Assembly: GCA_015661645.1 (NCBI GenBank)
Contig: DQVR01000063.1
Location: forward strand, 1-8,457
Origin: Pyrodictium delaneyi
GTDB lineage: Archaea > Thermoproteota > Thermoprotei_A > Sulfolobales > Pyrodictiaceae
DNA length: 8,457 bases
Direction of reading: 5' to 3'
The notes under the pieces were generated by a model. That model was not told where the DNA came from and did no database searches. It was given only the letters and a program-made list of their open reading frames with translations. This document shows, one piece after another, positions 1 to 4,944 of the stretch. The number at the start of each line of letters is the position of its first letter. Position 1 is the first letter of the stretch. A program made the position numbers and the translations under genes.

Positions 1-112
1 CAAGAGGAAGGAGGAGTACGAGGTATCGCGGCTCCAGGAGCAGATAAACCGCAACAGGAGCCAGGCCCTAGAAGCGGCTGTCAGCGTGCTGGCTAAGGTG
101 ATACGCGGTTGA
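1..112 (+). CDS. C-terminal end of a small helical protein, probable A-ATPase peripheral-stalk subunit H/G (partial, 5' end outside window)
   Basis: The frame from base 2 to the TGA at 110-112 is open and gives about 36 residues rich in Lys, Glu, Arg and Gln. It reads as one amphipathic helix and ends in AKVIRG. Archaeal H/G-type stalk subunits are short, all-helical coiled-coil proteins that pair with subunit E and often end in a similar Val/Ile-Gly tail; this is family knowledge. The gene sits immediately before subunit C, and its stop overlaps the C start (TTGA, 109-112), so the two are very likely cotranscribed and translationally coupled. The fragment is too short to name firmly: any coiled-coil protein could end like this. 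The H/G call rests mostly on context. Confidence 0.5.
   Translation, partial: KRKEEYEVSRLQEQINRNRSQALEAAVSVLAKVIRG
97..102 (+). promoter_or_regulatory. Ribosome binding site that sets the TTG start of subunit C
   Basis: GGTGAT lies 6 nt upstream of the TTG at 109. It matches the 3' end of archaeal 16S rRNA (complement of GGAGGTGATC). The site is inside the last codons of the preceding gene, as expected for a coupled operon. The same hexamer at the same spacing precedes subunit I, and with a 5-nt spacer it precedes subunit E. Confidence 0.7.
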
Positions 113-1122
113 CGCTAGTCTATGATGGGCTCGGCGCCGAGTACCTCTACACAAAGGCTGTGGTAGCTAAGACCCTGAGCTACGAGGACGACCTAAGAGC
201 GCTTCTAGCCCAGTACACGGGTGACGAGTCAACACTAGAGCTGTTCCGTGCAACCAAGCTGGCCCGCTACATACCCGCCGACGCGAAGAAGATCGAGCCC
301 GGCATGGTGGAGAAAGCAGCTTTCAGGCACTACGTTGGCGTACTGGAGTCGATACGCGGTAGGACACCAGGCCAAGCGCTAAAGATCTACAAGGCCTATC
401 GTGCAGTGGTAGTAGCGCGTGACGTAGAGCTGATAGTAAGGAGGAAGAGCCTAGAGGGCAAGATTGTGCGGGCAGACGAGCTAATCTATCCAGAGGCGCC
501 GGAGGTCGCTAGGGCGCGTAGGCTAGCCGAAGAGGACGCCGACCCGGCACGCATCCTAGCAGCGGCTGGCATGGTTAACGCTGCTAAGATACTACGCAGG
601 ACCCGTGGCACCGAGCTGCTAAGCGCGGCCATAGACATAGAGATACTAAGGCTGTTCAGCGAGGCAAAGAATGCAGCTAAAACCAGCACCGGGAAGGACA
701 TACTGGGTGCCCGCCAGGACATCTTCGCCGCCCGTACAGCCATGACACTAGTGACTGTTCAGCCGGAGAGGGAAATCCTAGTAATGCACGAGGCAGTGCT
801 AGAGACGCATAAGCTCCCCCAGCAGAAGCTCATAGAGGCCGTAGAGACACGCGATACAGAGACTCTTGAGAGGATCCTCCTGGAAGCCCTGGCCGGGAAG
901 ATGCCGGAGGGGCTCACAGCTCTAGATGCTTTCACCTCGAGCAAGCGCCGCGAGAATAGGAGGCGCGCCAAGGGCATATTTGCTAGGGAGCCTCTATCAC
1001 TAGACGTAGCGGCCGGGCTTCTTGAGCTATTCCTCCTAGACGCTGAGGATGCAGTGATTATAGCGCTATCCGGCTATAGTAAGCAGCCGAAGAGTATCGT
1101 AGCGGAACTAGTATCCTATTAG
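109..1122 (+). CDS. atpC: A-type ATP synthase subunit C (V-ATPase d/AC39 family)
   Basis: Subunit C is the funnel-shaped adaptor that sits on the membrane rotor ring and docks the central stalk (D/F) onto it. The protein has 337 residues, usual for the family, is almost all helical and has no membrane segment. The family pattern is visible at both ends: an N-terminal EYLYTKAVVAKTLSYEDDL helix resembling the 'Y-x-Y-x-x-x-R/K' opening, and a C-terminal stretch (about residues 296-337) with PLSLDVAAGLLELFLLDAED followed by a Lys/Glu-poor tail, matching the 'E-x-x-N-L-R' end of AC39 proteins, though here that motif is diverged (EDAVIIALSG). The TTG start is fixed by GGTGAT 6 nt upstream and overlaps the previous stop. 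The gene is not followed by F or A as in many archaeal operons; it faces two small ORFs and subunit I on the opposite strand. Confidence 0.88.
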   Translation: MTLVYDGLGAEYLYTKAVVAKTLSYEDDLRALLAQYTGDESTLELFRATKLARYIPADAKKIEPGMVEKAAFRHYVGVLESIRGRTPGQALKIYKAYRAVVVARDVELIVRRKSLEGKIVRADELIYPEAPEVARARRLAEEDADPARILAAAGMVNAAKILRRTRGTELLSAAIDIEILRLFSEAKNAAKTSTGKDILGARQDIFAARTAMTLVTVQPEREILVMHEAVLETHKLPQQKLIEAVETRDTETLERILLEALAGKMPEGLTALDAFTSSKRRENRRRAKGIFAREPLSLDVAAGLLELFLLDAEDAVIIALSGYSKQPKSIVAELVSY

Positions 1123-1151
1123 GTCCCCCAGGCTTTCTCCTTACAAGGGTC

Positions 1152-1322
1152 TTATACAGTAGCTGCTAGAGCTAGAACTATACCCGTAGCTAAGACAGCT
1201 ATCCGCAGCTGGCTCCCGGAGGGTCTACTCACCGCGATATAGTCTCCCGTGGTACTAGCGCAAGAGACGCCTGGGGGGCTAGAAGATCTGGTACAATATA
1301 ATCTTGGAGAGTAGCTCGGCAC
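1152..1322 (-). CDS. Small hypothetical protein with one C-terminal membrane segment (56 aa)
   Basis: Reading the minus strand from the GTG at 1322, the frame is open for 56 codons to TAA (1154-1152). The first 40 residues are polar and rich in Ser, Pro and Thr. Residues about 41-56 (IAVLATGIVLALAATV) form one hydrophobic helix at the very C-terminus, the layout of a tail-anchored membrane protein. AAGGAG at 1334-1329 lies 6 nt before the GTG, inside the last codons of the upstream ORF, and the two ORFs are 2 nt apart. Coupled translation is therefore plausible. I do not recognise the family. Archaeal Sec61-beta has the same length and topology, but its conserved N-terminal motif (around SAAGL) is not visible, so I do not call it that. 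The main doubt is whether so short a frame is real; a shorter form from the internal GTG (residue 31) is also possible. Confidence 0.4.
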   Translation of the reverse strand: MPSYSPRLYCTRSSSPPGVSCASTTGDYIAVSRPSGSQLRIAVLATGIVLALAATV

Positions 1323-1324
1323 CC

Positions 1325-1543
1325 CTAGCTCCTTATATACTCCGCCTTGACCCTGGACTCGAGTTGGTCTAGGTATCCCTCGATTTCTGCTATCCTACGG
1401 CAGGCTAGAGGCTCCTCTTTTGCCGCCTTAAGCCTGGCTGTCGCGTCCAGTAGAGCCTTCCAGCTCTCGCTACGAGCTTCTGATGGAGCTGAAGAATATG
1501 ACCCCGACCTCCTTGAGCCTAAGGGGGCATCGGTTGCCCACAT
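1325..1543 (-). CDS. Small hypothetical helical protein (72 aa), downstream of subunit I on the same strand
   Basis: The frame runs from ATG (1543-1541) to TAG (1327-1325). The first 25 or so residues are Ser/Arg/Pro-rich and probably disordered. Residues about 28-72 look like one or two charged helices (for example RRIAEIEGYLDQLESRVKAEY) with regular hydrophobic spacing, which suggests a coiled coil or a helical hairpin. Codon choice (ATA for Ile, CTA for Leu, AGG for Arg, GAG for Glu) matches the bona fide genes here. The opposite-strand frame over the same bases looks like a shadow. The start is supported only by being the first ATG after an in-frame stop; its ribosome binding site is weak (an AGGG). 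The family is not recognised. Support comes from codon use, the coupled downstream ORF and the fact that it fills an otherwise 600-bp empty gap in a compact genome. Confidence 0.42.
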   Translation of the reverse strand: MWATDAPLGSRRSGSYSSAPSEARSESWKALLDATARLKAAKEEPLACRRIAEIEGYLDQLESRVKAEYIRS

Positions 1544-1620
1544 ATGCCCTGTAAGAGCCCTCTGTCTATGTCCTGCGCGAGATTATGACCAGGACTTCGG
1601 TCAAAGCACACCAGAGCACC

Positions 1621-1642
1621 AACCGGTAGGTAACCGGTAGGA
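1621..1642. repeat. Tandem 11-bp direct repeat carrying two ACCGGT palindromes
   Basis: AACCGGTAGGT (1621-1631) is followed directly by AACCGGTAGGA (1632-1642), identical at 10 of 11 positions. Each copy contains the 6-bp palindrome ACCGGT (1622-1627 and 1633-1638). The palindromes are 11 bp apart centre to centre, about one helical turn, so two protein units would bind the same DNA face. On the minus strand the pair falls between a TATA-like patch and the predicted transcription start of the small ORFs, where a bound protein would block the core promoter. An operator role is inference. Confidence 0.5.
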
Positions 1643-1657
1643 TAAATTTGTATATTA
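1642..1657 (-). promoter_or_regulatory. Candidate TATA region for the two small minus-strand ORFs
   Basis: On the minus strand this reads TAATATACAAATTTAT, one of the few AT-rich patches in the region. A TATA element at about 1642-1649 predicts initiation near 1619, leaving a leader of about 75 nt before the ATG at 1543. The patch lies just beyond the oligo-T terminator candidate of subunit I, so it would restart transcription of the downstream pair. There is no independent evidence for activity. Confidence 0.3.
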
Positions 1658-1659
1658 CG

Positions 1660-1682
1660 AGAGTGAAAACACGTAAAAATAT
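1660..1682 (-). terminator. Oligo-T terminator candidate after subunit I
   Basis: The minus strand contains TTTTT (1679-1675) and TTTT (1668-1665) about 50 nt downstream of the subunit I stop codon. Archaeal RNA polymerase terminates at short U-runs without needing a hairpin. Paired T-runs stand out against the GC-rich background. Confidence 0.5.
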
Positions 1683-1729
1683 AGCTCGGGCTACAACGCC
1701 CTATGTTCCCCCGGCGTACCGGCTCTAGG

Positions 1730-3829
1730 CTAGTGCTGCTCTATCTCCAGCTTCACTGGTTCTGGAAGCCTCACCGGCGTGTATGGCCGGCCGCCATCCA
1801 TGTAGAACTTGCTGAACATCTCGTAGAAGTGCAGCCTCAGCGAGTGGGCGTATGCTACTAGCGCCTCCAGACCTATCACTAGTATATTACCTAGTGTGTA
1901 TGCGATCGCTCCTAGCACTGACCCGGATATGAACGCTAGTATCGTGAAGCCGAACATGAGGCCGCTGTGCGCCAGCATTAGGCCCATAATTCGCATGAAG
2001 GATGCCGTGTTGCCTATAGCCATTAGCAGTATGTCGAACGCCTCCATTAGGCCGTTGACAACTCTCTCTCCCGTCGCGCCGTGGCCGAAGATTATTGGTG
2101 AGGCTAGCACTGCTAACAGGCCAGCGGTCACCATAAGCCTCACTAGTGTGCCCAGGCCTGTCTCGGGCACTAGCGTGAGGCCTGCATCGCGTAGCACGGC
2201 GCCAGCGCTCTCTATGTGTGTCGCACCATTGCCGGTCATACCGCCGACGATGACGGCTATCATTATGGCTGTGAATACTAGTGCCTTGCCTATGCCGACT
2301 GCTAGTAGCTCCTTATCACGCATCATTAGGCCGTTGGCTACCGATATCCACGATGATATAGCTAGCACCGCAGAGCCTATGGCGAGCGACAGGTATATTG
2401 CATGGAATATGAGCAGCTTAGCCTCTGCTGCTAGCTCTGCGCTGCCGTGGCCGCCCTCGGCTAGCTGCTTGACGAACGGGTGAAGCGGGCTAGATAGCGG
2501 CGGGTGGCCGTGCCAGATGCTGTCGAGCCAGCCGGCTACGGCTGGGTGTGGGCCGAAGAACTCGCCAGCTAGGAAGCCCATGAACATAGCGGCGGCGCCG
2601 AATATCATTACTAGTCTGCCTAGCTCAGCGTTACCCATCCTTCTATAGAATAGGTAGTAGCCTGCCAGTAGTAGCACCAGGCCGTGGCCCATGTCTGGGA
2701 ACATTAGGCCATAGATTATCGGGAGTGTTACGGCCATCATTGCTACTGGTACGAACTCGCGCGGCCGCGGGTAGCCCGCCATCTCTAGCAGGCTTGCAAA
2801 AGGCGCCAGCTTCTGTGGCACGGTGAAGTAGCTCGGCGGTAGCTCCTTGGCCGCCTCCTCGTGGCCGTGGTGCTCATCTGCGTCGCCTTCGACTACTAGG
2901 CCTATGTAGCCGGTGCCGAGCCCGTCTAGGGTCCGGCGCAGCTGCTGAAGCTTATCAGGGCTCACGTAGCCGTTGACCACGGCTACTGTCTCCGTGAGAC
3001 GGGTCGCCTCCAGTAGGCTGAGTAGGTTCTTCGCGGCCTCGATGACGGTTAGGGCCTCCCGTAGCTTGGGGAGGTGCCTCTTGAGCACCAGTGGTAGCTC
3101 TTCTAGCTCCTTCCGGGCCTTCCTTATGGCCTCGGCGGGTGTCCTCGGCATGTCCTCTGGTATCTCGAGCGGGGAGGCCCTACTGCGTAGCGCGGCCTTG
3201 CCTACTTCGGCCTCTAGCCACGCCGGGTACGCTACAACCACGGTCTCCATGCCCTGCTCTATGCCGGACACGTGTAGCCCGGCTATAGTGCCTATAGCCT
3301 CCAAGTCGGCTATGAACGAGTTCACGCGCTCTACCGGCACGCGGTAGATCTTAGCGCGTATGTAGCTGCCCCTCTTAAGCGCCTCTATGTCCACGTCTAT
3401 GAAGCTGTAGGCCTCCAACACAGCTAGAAGGGTCGCAAGCTCAGACTCCGGGCTCTTCAGCTGGGCTAGCCTCTCCACCAGCTTCTCTATGTCGTGCACT
3501 GCGGTGGTGAGCTGTTCCACTACCCTGGATACGCCCATGTCGGCGGCACGGCTAAGGCGCAGAACCTGCTCGGAGCCAGCCCCCTCTTCGGCCTCTATCC
3601 CGGCCTCCTCGGCTACCCGGAGCATGTCGCGTAGCCGCTGCTCCATAGCCTCTAGCTCGTTGCGCAGGTGGCGAACTTTTGCAGAGAACTCGCCGGCAGC
3701 ACGCTGCGGCTCCGGGTGGAAGCAGCCGCACTCGGCGAGGGCCTTTAGGACGTAGGCGAGCCTGTCCCTGGGTATGACTATGTAAGCCTGGCTAGTCGGC
3801 TGCGCTATAAGGACGGGTGTAGCCGCCAA
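1730..3829 (-). CDS. atpI: A-type ATP synthase subunit I (a-type membrane stator subunit)
   Basis: This subunit forms the stator half of the ion channel facing the rotor ring, and its cytoplasmic arm holds the peripheral stalks. From the TTG at 3829 it has 699 residues. The N-terminal half (about 1-350) is soluble and helical with two small alpha/beta lobes, opening with SQAYIVIPRDRLAYVLKALAECG. The C-terminal half (about 355-690) contains roughly seven membrane helices. Family signatures are GLMFPDMGHGL, SFMRIMGLMLAHSGL with the membrane Arg at residue 613 (the position corresponding to the essential channel arginine), and the C-terminal SLRLHFYEMFSKFY. The frame stays open upstream to a GTG at 3880, but I place the start at TTG 3829 because GGTGAT sits 6 nt before it and the TATA box puts initiation near 3866, downstream of that GTG. 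Two His-rich loops (DEHHGHEE, and HGHPPL through LHP) are unusual but not diagnostic. It is transcribed away from F-E-A-B-D. Confidence 0.95.
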   Translation of the reverse strand: MAATPVLIAQPTSQAYIVIPRDRLAYVLKALAECGCFHPEPQRAAGEFSAKVRHLRNELEAMEQRLRDMLRVAEEAGIEAEEGAGSEQVLRLSRAADMGVSRVVEQLTTAVHDIEKLVERLAQLKSPESELATLLAVLEAYSFIDVDIEALKRGSYIRAKIYRVPVERVNSFIADLEAIGTIAGLHVSGIEQGMETVVVAYPAWLEAEVGKAALRSRASPLEIPEDMPRTPAEAIRKARKELEELPLVLKRHLPKLREALTVIEAAKNLLSLLEATRLTETVAVVNGYVSPDKLQQLRRTLDGLGTGYIGLVVEGDADEHHGHEEAAKELPPSYFTVPQKLAPFASLLEMAGYPRPREFVPVAMMAVTLPIIYGLMFPDMGHGLVLLLAGYYLFYRRMGNAELGRLVMIFGAAAMFMGFLAGEFFGPHPAVAGWLDSIWHGHPPLSSPLHPFVKQLAEGGHGSAELAAEAKLLIFHAIYLSLAIGSAVLAISSWISVANGLMMRDKELLAVGIGKALVFTAIMIAVIVGGMTGNGATHIESAGAVLRDAGLTLVPETGLGTLVRLMVTAGLLAVLASPIIFGHGATGERVVNGLMEAFDILLMAIGNTASFMRIMGLMLAHSGLMFGFTILAFISGSVLGAIAYTLGNILVIGLEALVAYAHSLRLHFYEMFSKFYMDGGRPYTPVRLPEPVKLEIEQH

Positions 3830-3835
3830 GAGCCA

Positions 3836-3841
3836 ATCACC
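3836..3841 (-). promoter_or_regulatory. Ribosome binding site deciding the TTG start of subunit I
   Basis: On the minus strand GGTGAT (3841-3836) is followed by a 6-nt spacer and the TTG at 3829-3827. No comparable site precedes the upstream in-frame GTG at 3880. The motif and spacing are identical to those of subunit C. Confidence 0.75.
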
Positions 3842-3885
3842 GCCGCTAGTTATACCTTCCCCTTCCGCGGTTTCCCACACCTACA

Positions 3886-3897
3886 ATATTTAAATAT
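3886..3897. promoter_or_regulatory. Shared divergent core promoter: palindromic TATA box between subunit I and subunit F
   Basis: ATATTTAAATAT is a perfect 12-bp palindrome, so each strand reads the same TTTAAATA element. It is the only strong AT-rich site in the 104 bp between the divergent starts. With the usual archaeal spacing of about 25 bp, initiation is predicted near 3918 on the plus strand, just before the AGGAGG of subunit F, and near 3866 on the minus strand, giving a leader of about 37 nt before subunit I. Archaeal polarity is set by the flanking BRE: the plus-strand flank is CCTAC/A and the minus-strand flank is GGCTATG, and neither is an obvious strong BRE. One TBP site may therefore serve both directions. 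Confidence 0.7.
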
Positions 3898-3920
3898 CAT
3901 AGCCCTCTGCCGCTGGGCTT

Positions 3921-3926
3921 AGGAGG
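3921..3926 (+). promoter_or_regulatory. Ribosome binding site of subunit F
   Basis: AGGAGG ends 7 nt before the TTG at 3934 and supports that non-ATG start. It lies within a few bases of the predicted transcription start, so the leader is very short. Confidence 0.7.
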
Positions 3927-3933
3927 CCAAGTC

Positions 3934-4242
3934 TTGGCGGCGAAGCATATTGTCGTAATAGCTGATCCTTACACTGTCTACGCCTTCCGCCTGCTGGGCG
4001 CTGAGGGCTATGCTGTAAACTCTCCTGAGGAGGCAGCTAGGGTCGTAGAGGAACTCATCCCCCGCGAGGACATAGGCCTCGTCCTGCTCTCGGCGGAGTA
4101 CTATGACCGTGTGCGCAAGGCGGTGGAGAAGTTCCGACGGGTACACGGCGACGTGGTGGTAGCACGTCTGCCGACGGTCCGTGAGCCGGGCAAGCCCATG
4201 GACGTACAAAAAGAGCTGCTAAAGGCCCTAGGCATGGGGTGA
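3934..4242 (+). CDS. atpF: A-type ATP synthase subunit F (central stalk)
   Basis: Subunit F binds subunit D in the rotating central stalk and takes part in coupling and regulation of ATP hydrolysis. The protein has 102 residues, the usual length. It has a Rossmann-like alternating alpha/beta pattern: strand HIVVIAD, then the family signature DPYTVYAFRLLG (residues 11-22), the segment EDIGLVLLSAEYYDRVR, and a C-terminal helix ending in KALGMG. The TTG start has AGGAGG at ideal distance. It is first in the F-E-A-B-D unit and its stop codon TGA (4240-4242) is embedded in the GGTGAT that serves the next gene, so F and E should be translationally coupled. Confidence 0.93.
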   Translation: MAAKHIVVIADPYTVYAFRLLGAEGYAVNSPEEAARVVEELIPREDIGLVLLSAEYYDRVRKAVEKFRRVHGDVVVARLPTVREPGKPMDVQKELLKALGMG

Positions 4243-4248
4243 TGTGTT

Positions 4249-4875
4249 GTGGCCGGGCAGGTAAGACTGCTCGGTAGCCCGGAAAAGCTTGCAGAGGAGA
4301 TAGCAGGCAAAGTACAGAGAGACATCGAGGCAAAGGTCTACAGCGCCCTAGAGGCTGCCAGGAAGATAGTAGAGAAGGCCTTCGAGGACAACCTTAAGAG
4401 GCTCGAGGAGGAGCTAAGGAGGAGTGCTAGGAGTGCTCGGGAGCAGATAGAGTCCTACGCTGCTAGACGCGAGGTGGAGCTACGGAAGAAGCTCGCTAGG
4501 ATACGTGCTGAGGCGGTAGAGGAGATACTCGGGCAGGCACTCCAACAGCTCCGCGGTAGGGTGAGCGAGGAGGAGTATGTGAGCTTCCTTGCGAGGAAAC
4601 TAGAGGAGGCGATAAGCAGGGCATCGAAGTACTCCAGTGAGCTCGTCGTGGTGCCGGCTGAGCCCGACGTAGAAGCGGTACGCAAGGCGCTAAAGGAGGT
4701 AGAGATACCTCGCGGTGTGCGCGTAGACCTAGCGGGAGAGACCATCAAGGGCATCGGCGGCTTTGTGTTACGCGCTAGTGGCGGGCTCTCTCTAGACTAC
4801 AGGTTAGAAGTGGTGCTTGCCTCGGCCATCGAGGAGGCAAGGTCTAAAATAATTGAAATCCTTTTTAGGACATAA
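4249..4875 (+). CDS. atpE: A-type ATP synthase subunit E (peripheral stalk)
   Basis: Subunit E pairs with H/G to form the peripheral stalk that holds the A3B3 head against rotation. The product has 208 residues. A long charged N-terminal helix (about residues 10-105, rich in Glu, Arg and Lys) should form the coiled coil. A globular C-terminal domain follows, with strand ELVVVPAE and the family motif GIGGFVL (168-174) before LDYRLEVVL and the terminal IIEILF. The start is GTG, with GGTGAT (4238-4243) 5 nt upstream overlapping the F stop; the intergenic gap is only 6 nt. I see no sign of damage. Confidence 0.93.
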   Translation: MAGQVRLLGSPEKLAEEIAGKVQRDIEAKVYSALEAARKIVEKAFEDNLKRLEEELRRSARSAREQIESYAARREVELRKKLARIRAEAVEEILGQALQQLRGRVSEEEYVSFLARKLEEAISRASKYSSELVVVPAEPDVEAVRKALKEVEIPRGVRVDLAGETIKGIGGFVLRASGGLSLDYRLEVVLASAIEEARSKIIEILFRT

Positions 4876-4882
4876 ATCATAG
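4846..4882 (+). promoter_or_regulatory. AT-rich patch at the E-A junction: possible internal promoter or attenuator
   Basis: The last codons of subunit E and the first bases after it contain AAAATAATTGAAAT, a TTTTT run (4862-4866) and CATAAATC. This is the most AT-rich stretch within the F-E-A-B-D unit. A TATA element near 4862-4869 would start transcription around 4893, which suits the ATG at 4945 of subunit A. The T5 run could instead cause partial termination. Either would let A be expressed at a different level from F and E. No decision is possible from sequence alone. Confidence 0.25.
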
Positions 4883-4931
4883 CGGTGTGGCCCATAGAGC
4901 GTGGCAGGAATAGCACACAAGGGTCAAGGGG

Positions 4932-4936
4932 GGAGG
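4932..4936 (+). promoter_or_regulatory. Ribosome binding site supporting the ATG start of subunit A
   Basis: GGAGG within the purine run GGGGGGAGGCGGT (from 4928) ends 8 nt before the ATG at 4945. The GTG at 4885, which would add 20 residues, has only a weak upstream match (AGCGGTGTG). Confidence 0.7.
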
Positions 4937-4944
4937 CGGTCTAC

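Larger units (their letters stand above)
1123..1729. other. Convergent region between subunit C and subunit I
   Basis: This 607-bp stretch separates the 3' ends of two converging ATPase genes. It holds the two small minus-strand ORFs (1325-1543 and 1152-1322), a tandem repeat (1621-1642), an AT-rich promoter-like patch (1642-1657) and a T-rich terminator candidate for the minus strand (about 1660-1682). A weak 5-bp inverted repeat (TGACC 1586-1590, GGTCA 1599-1603, 8-nt loop) lies in the presumed leader. A pyrimidine run just after subunit C (CTTTCTCCTT, about 1134-1143) could end the plus-strand transcript. I see no tRNA, no proteolipid gene and no convincing C/D-box RNA. Confidence 0.5.

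Noticed and set aside
1152..1322. Identification of the 56-aa membrane ORF as Sec61-beta/SecG
   Set aside because: Length and single C-terminal membrane helix fit, but the conserved N-terminal motif of the family is not visible, so the name is not supported.
1476..1490. C/D-box RNA candidate around CTGATGGAGCTGA
   Set aside because: The C-box match is imperfect, spacing to the D-like CTGA is too short and there are no terminal complementary arms.
1347..1640. Plus-strand 97-codon open frame over the two-ORF region
   Set aside because: Composition is Ser/Arg/Cys-rich without a structural pattern, no ribosome binding site is evident, and the minus-strand frame over the same bases has codon use like the real genes.
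1663..1728. Plus-strand 21-codon frame starting at GTG 1663, just after an AT-rich patch
   Set aside because: Very short, no proper ribosome binding site, and it runs into the 3' end of subunit I on the other strand; the AT-rich patch is better read as serving the minus strand.
1896..3755. Plus-strand open frames (195, 124, 65 and 88 codons) antisense to subunit I
   Set aside because: They are shadows of the strongly supported minus-strand gene, with Ser/Arg/Met-rich meaningless composition.
4885..4944. N-terminal extension of subunit A from GTG 4885
   Set aside because: The 20 residues are not family-like, and ATG 4945 has a much better ribosome binding site.
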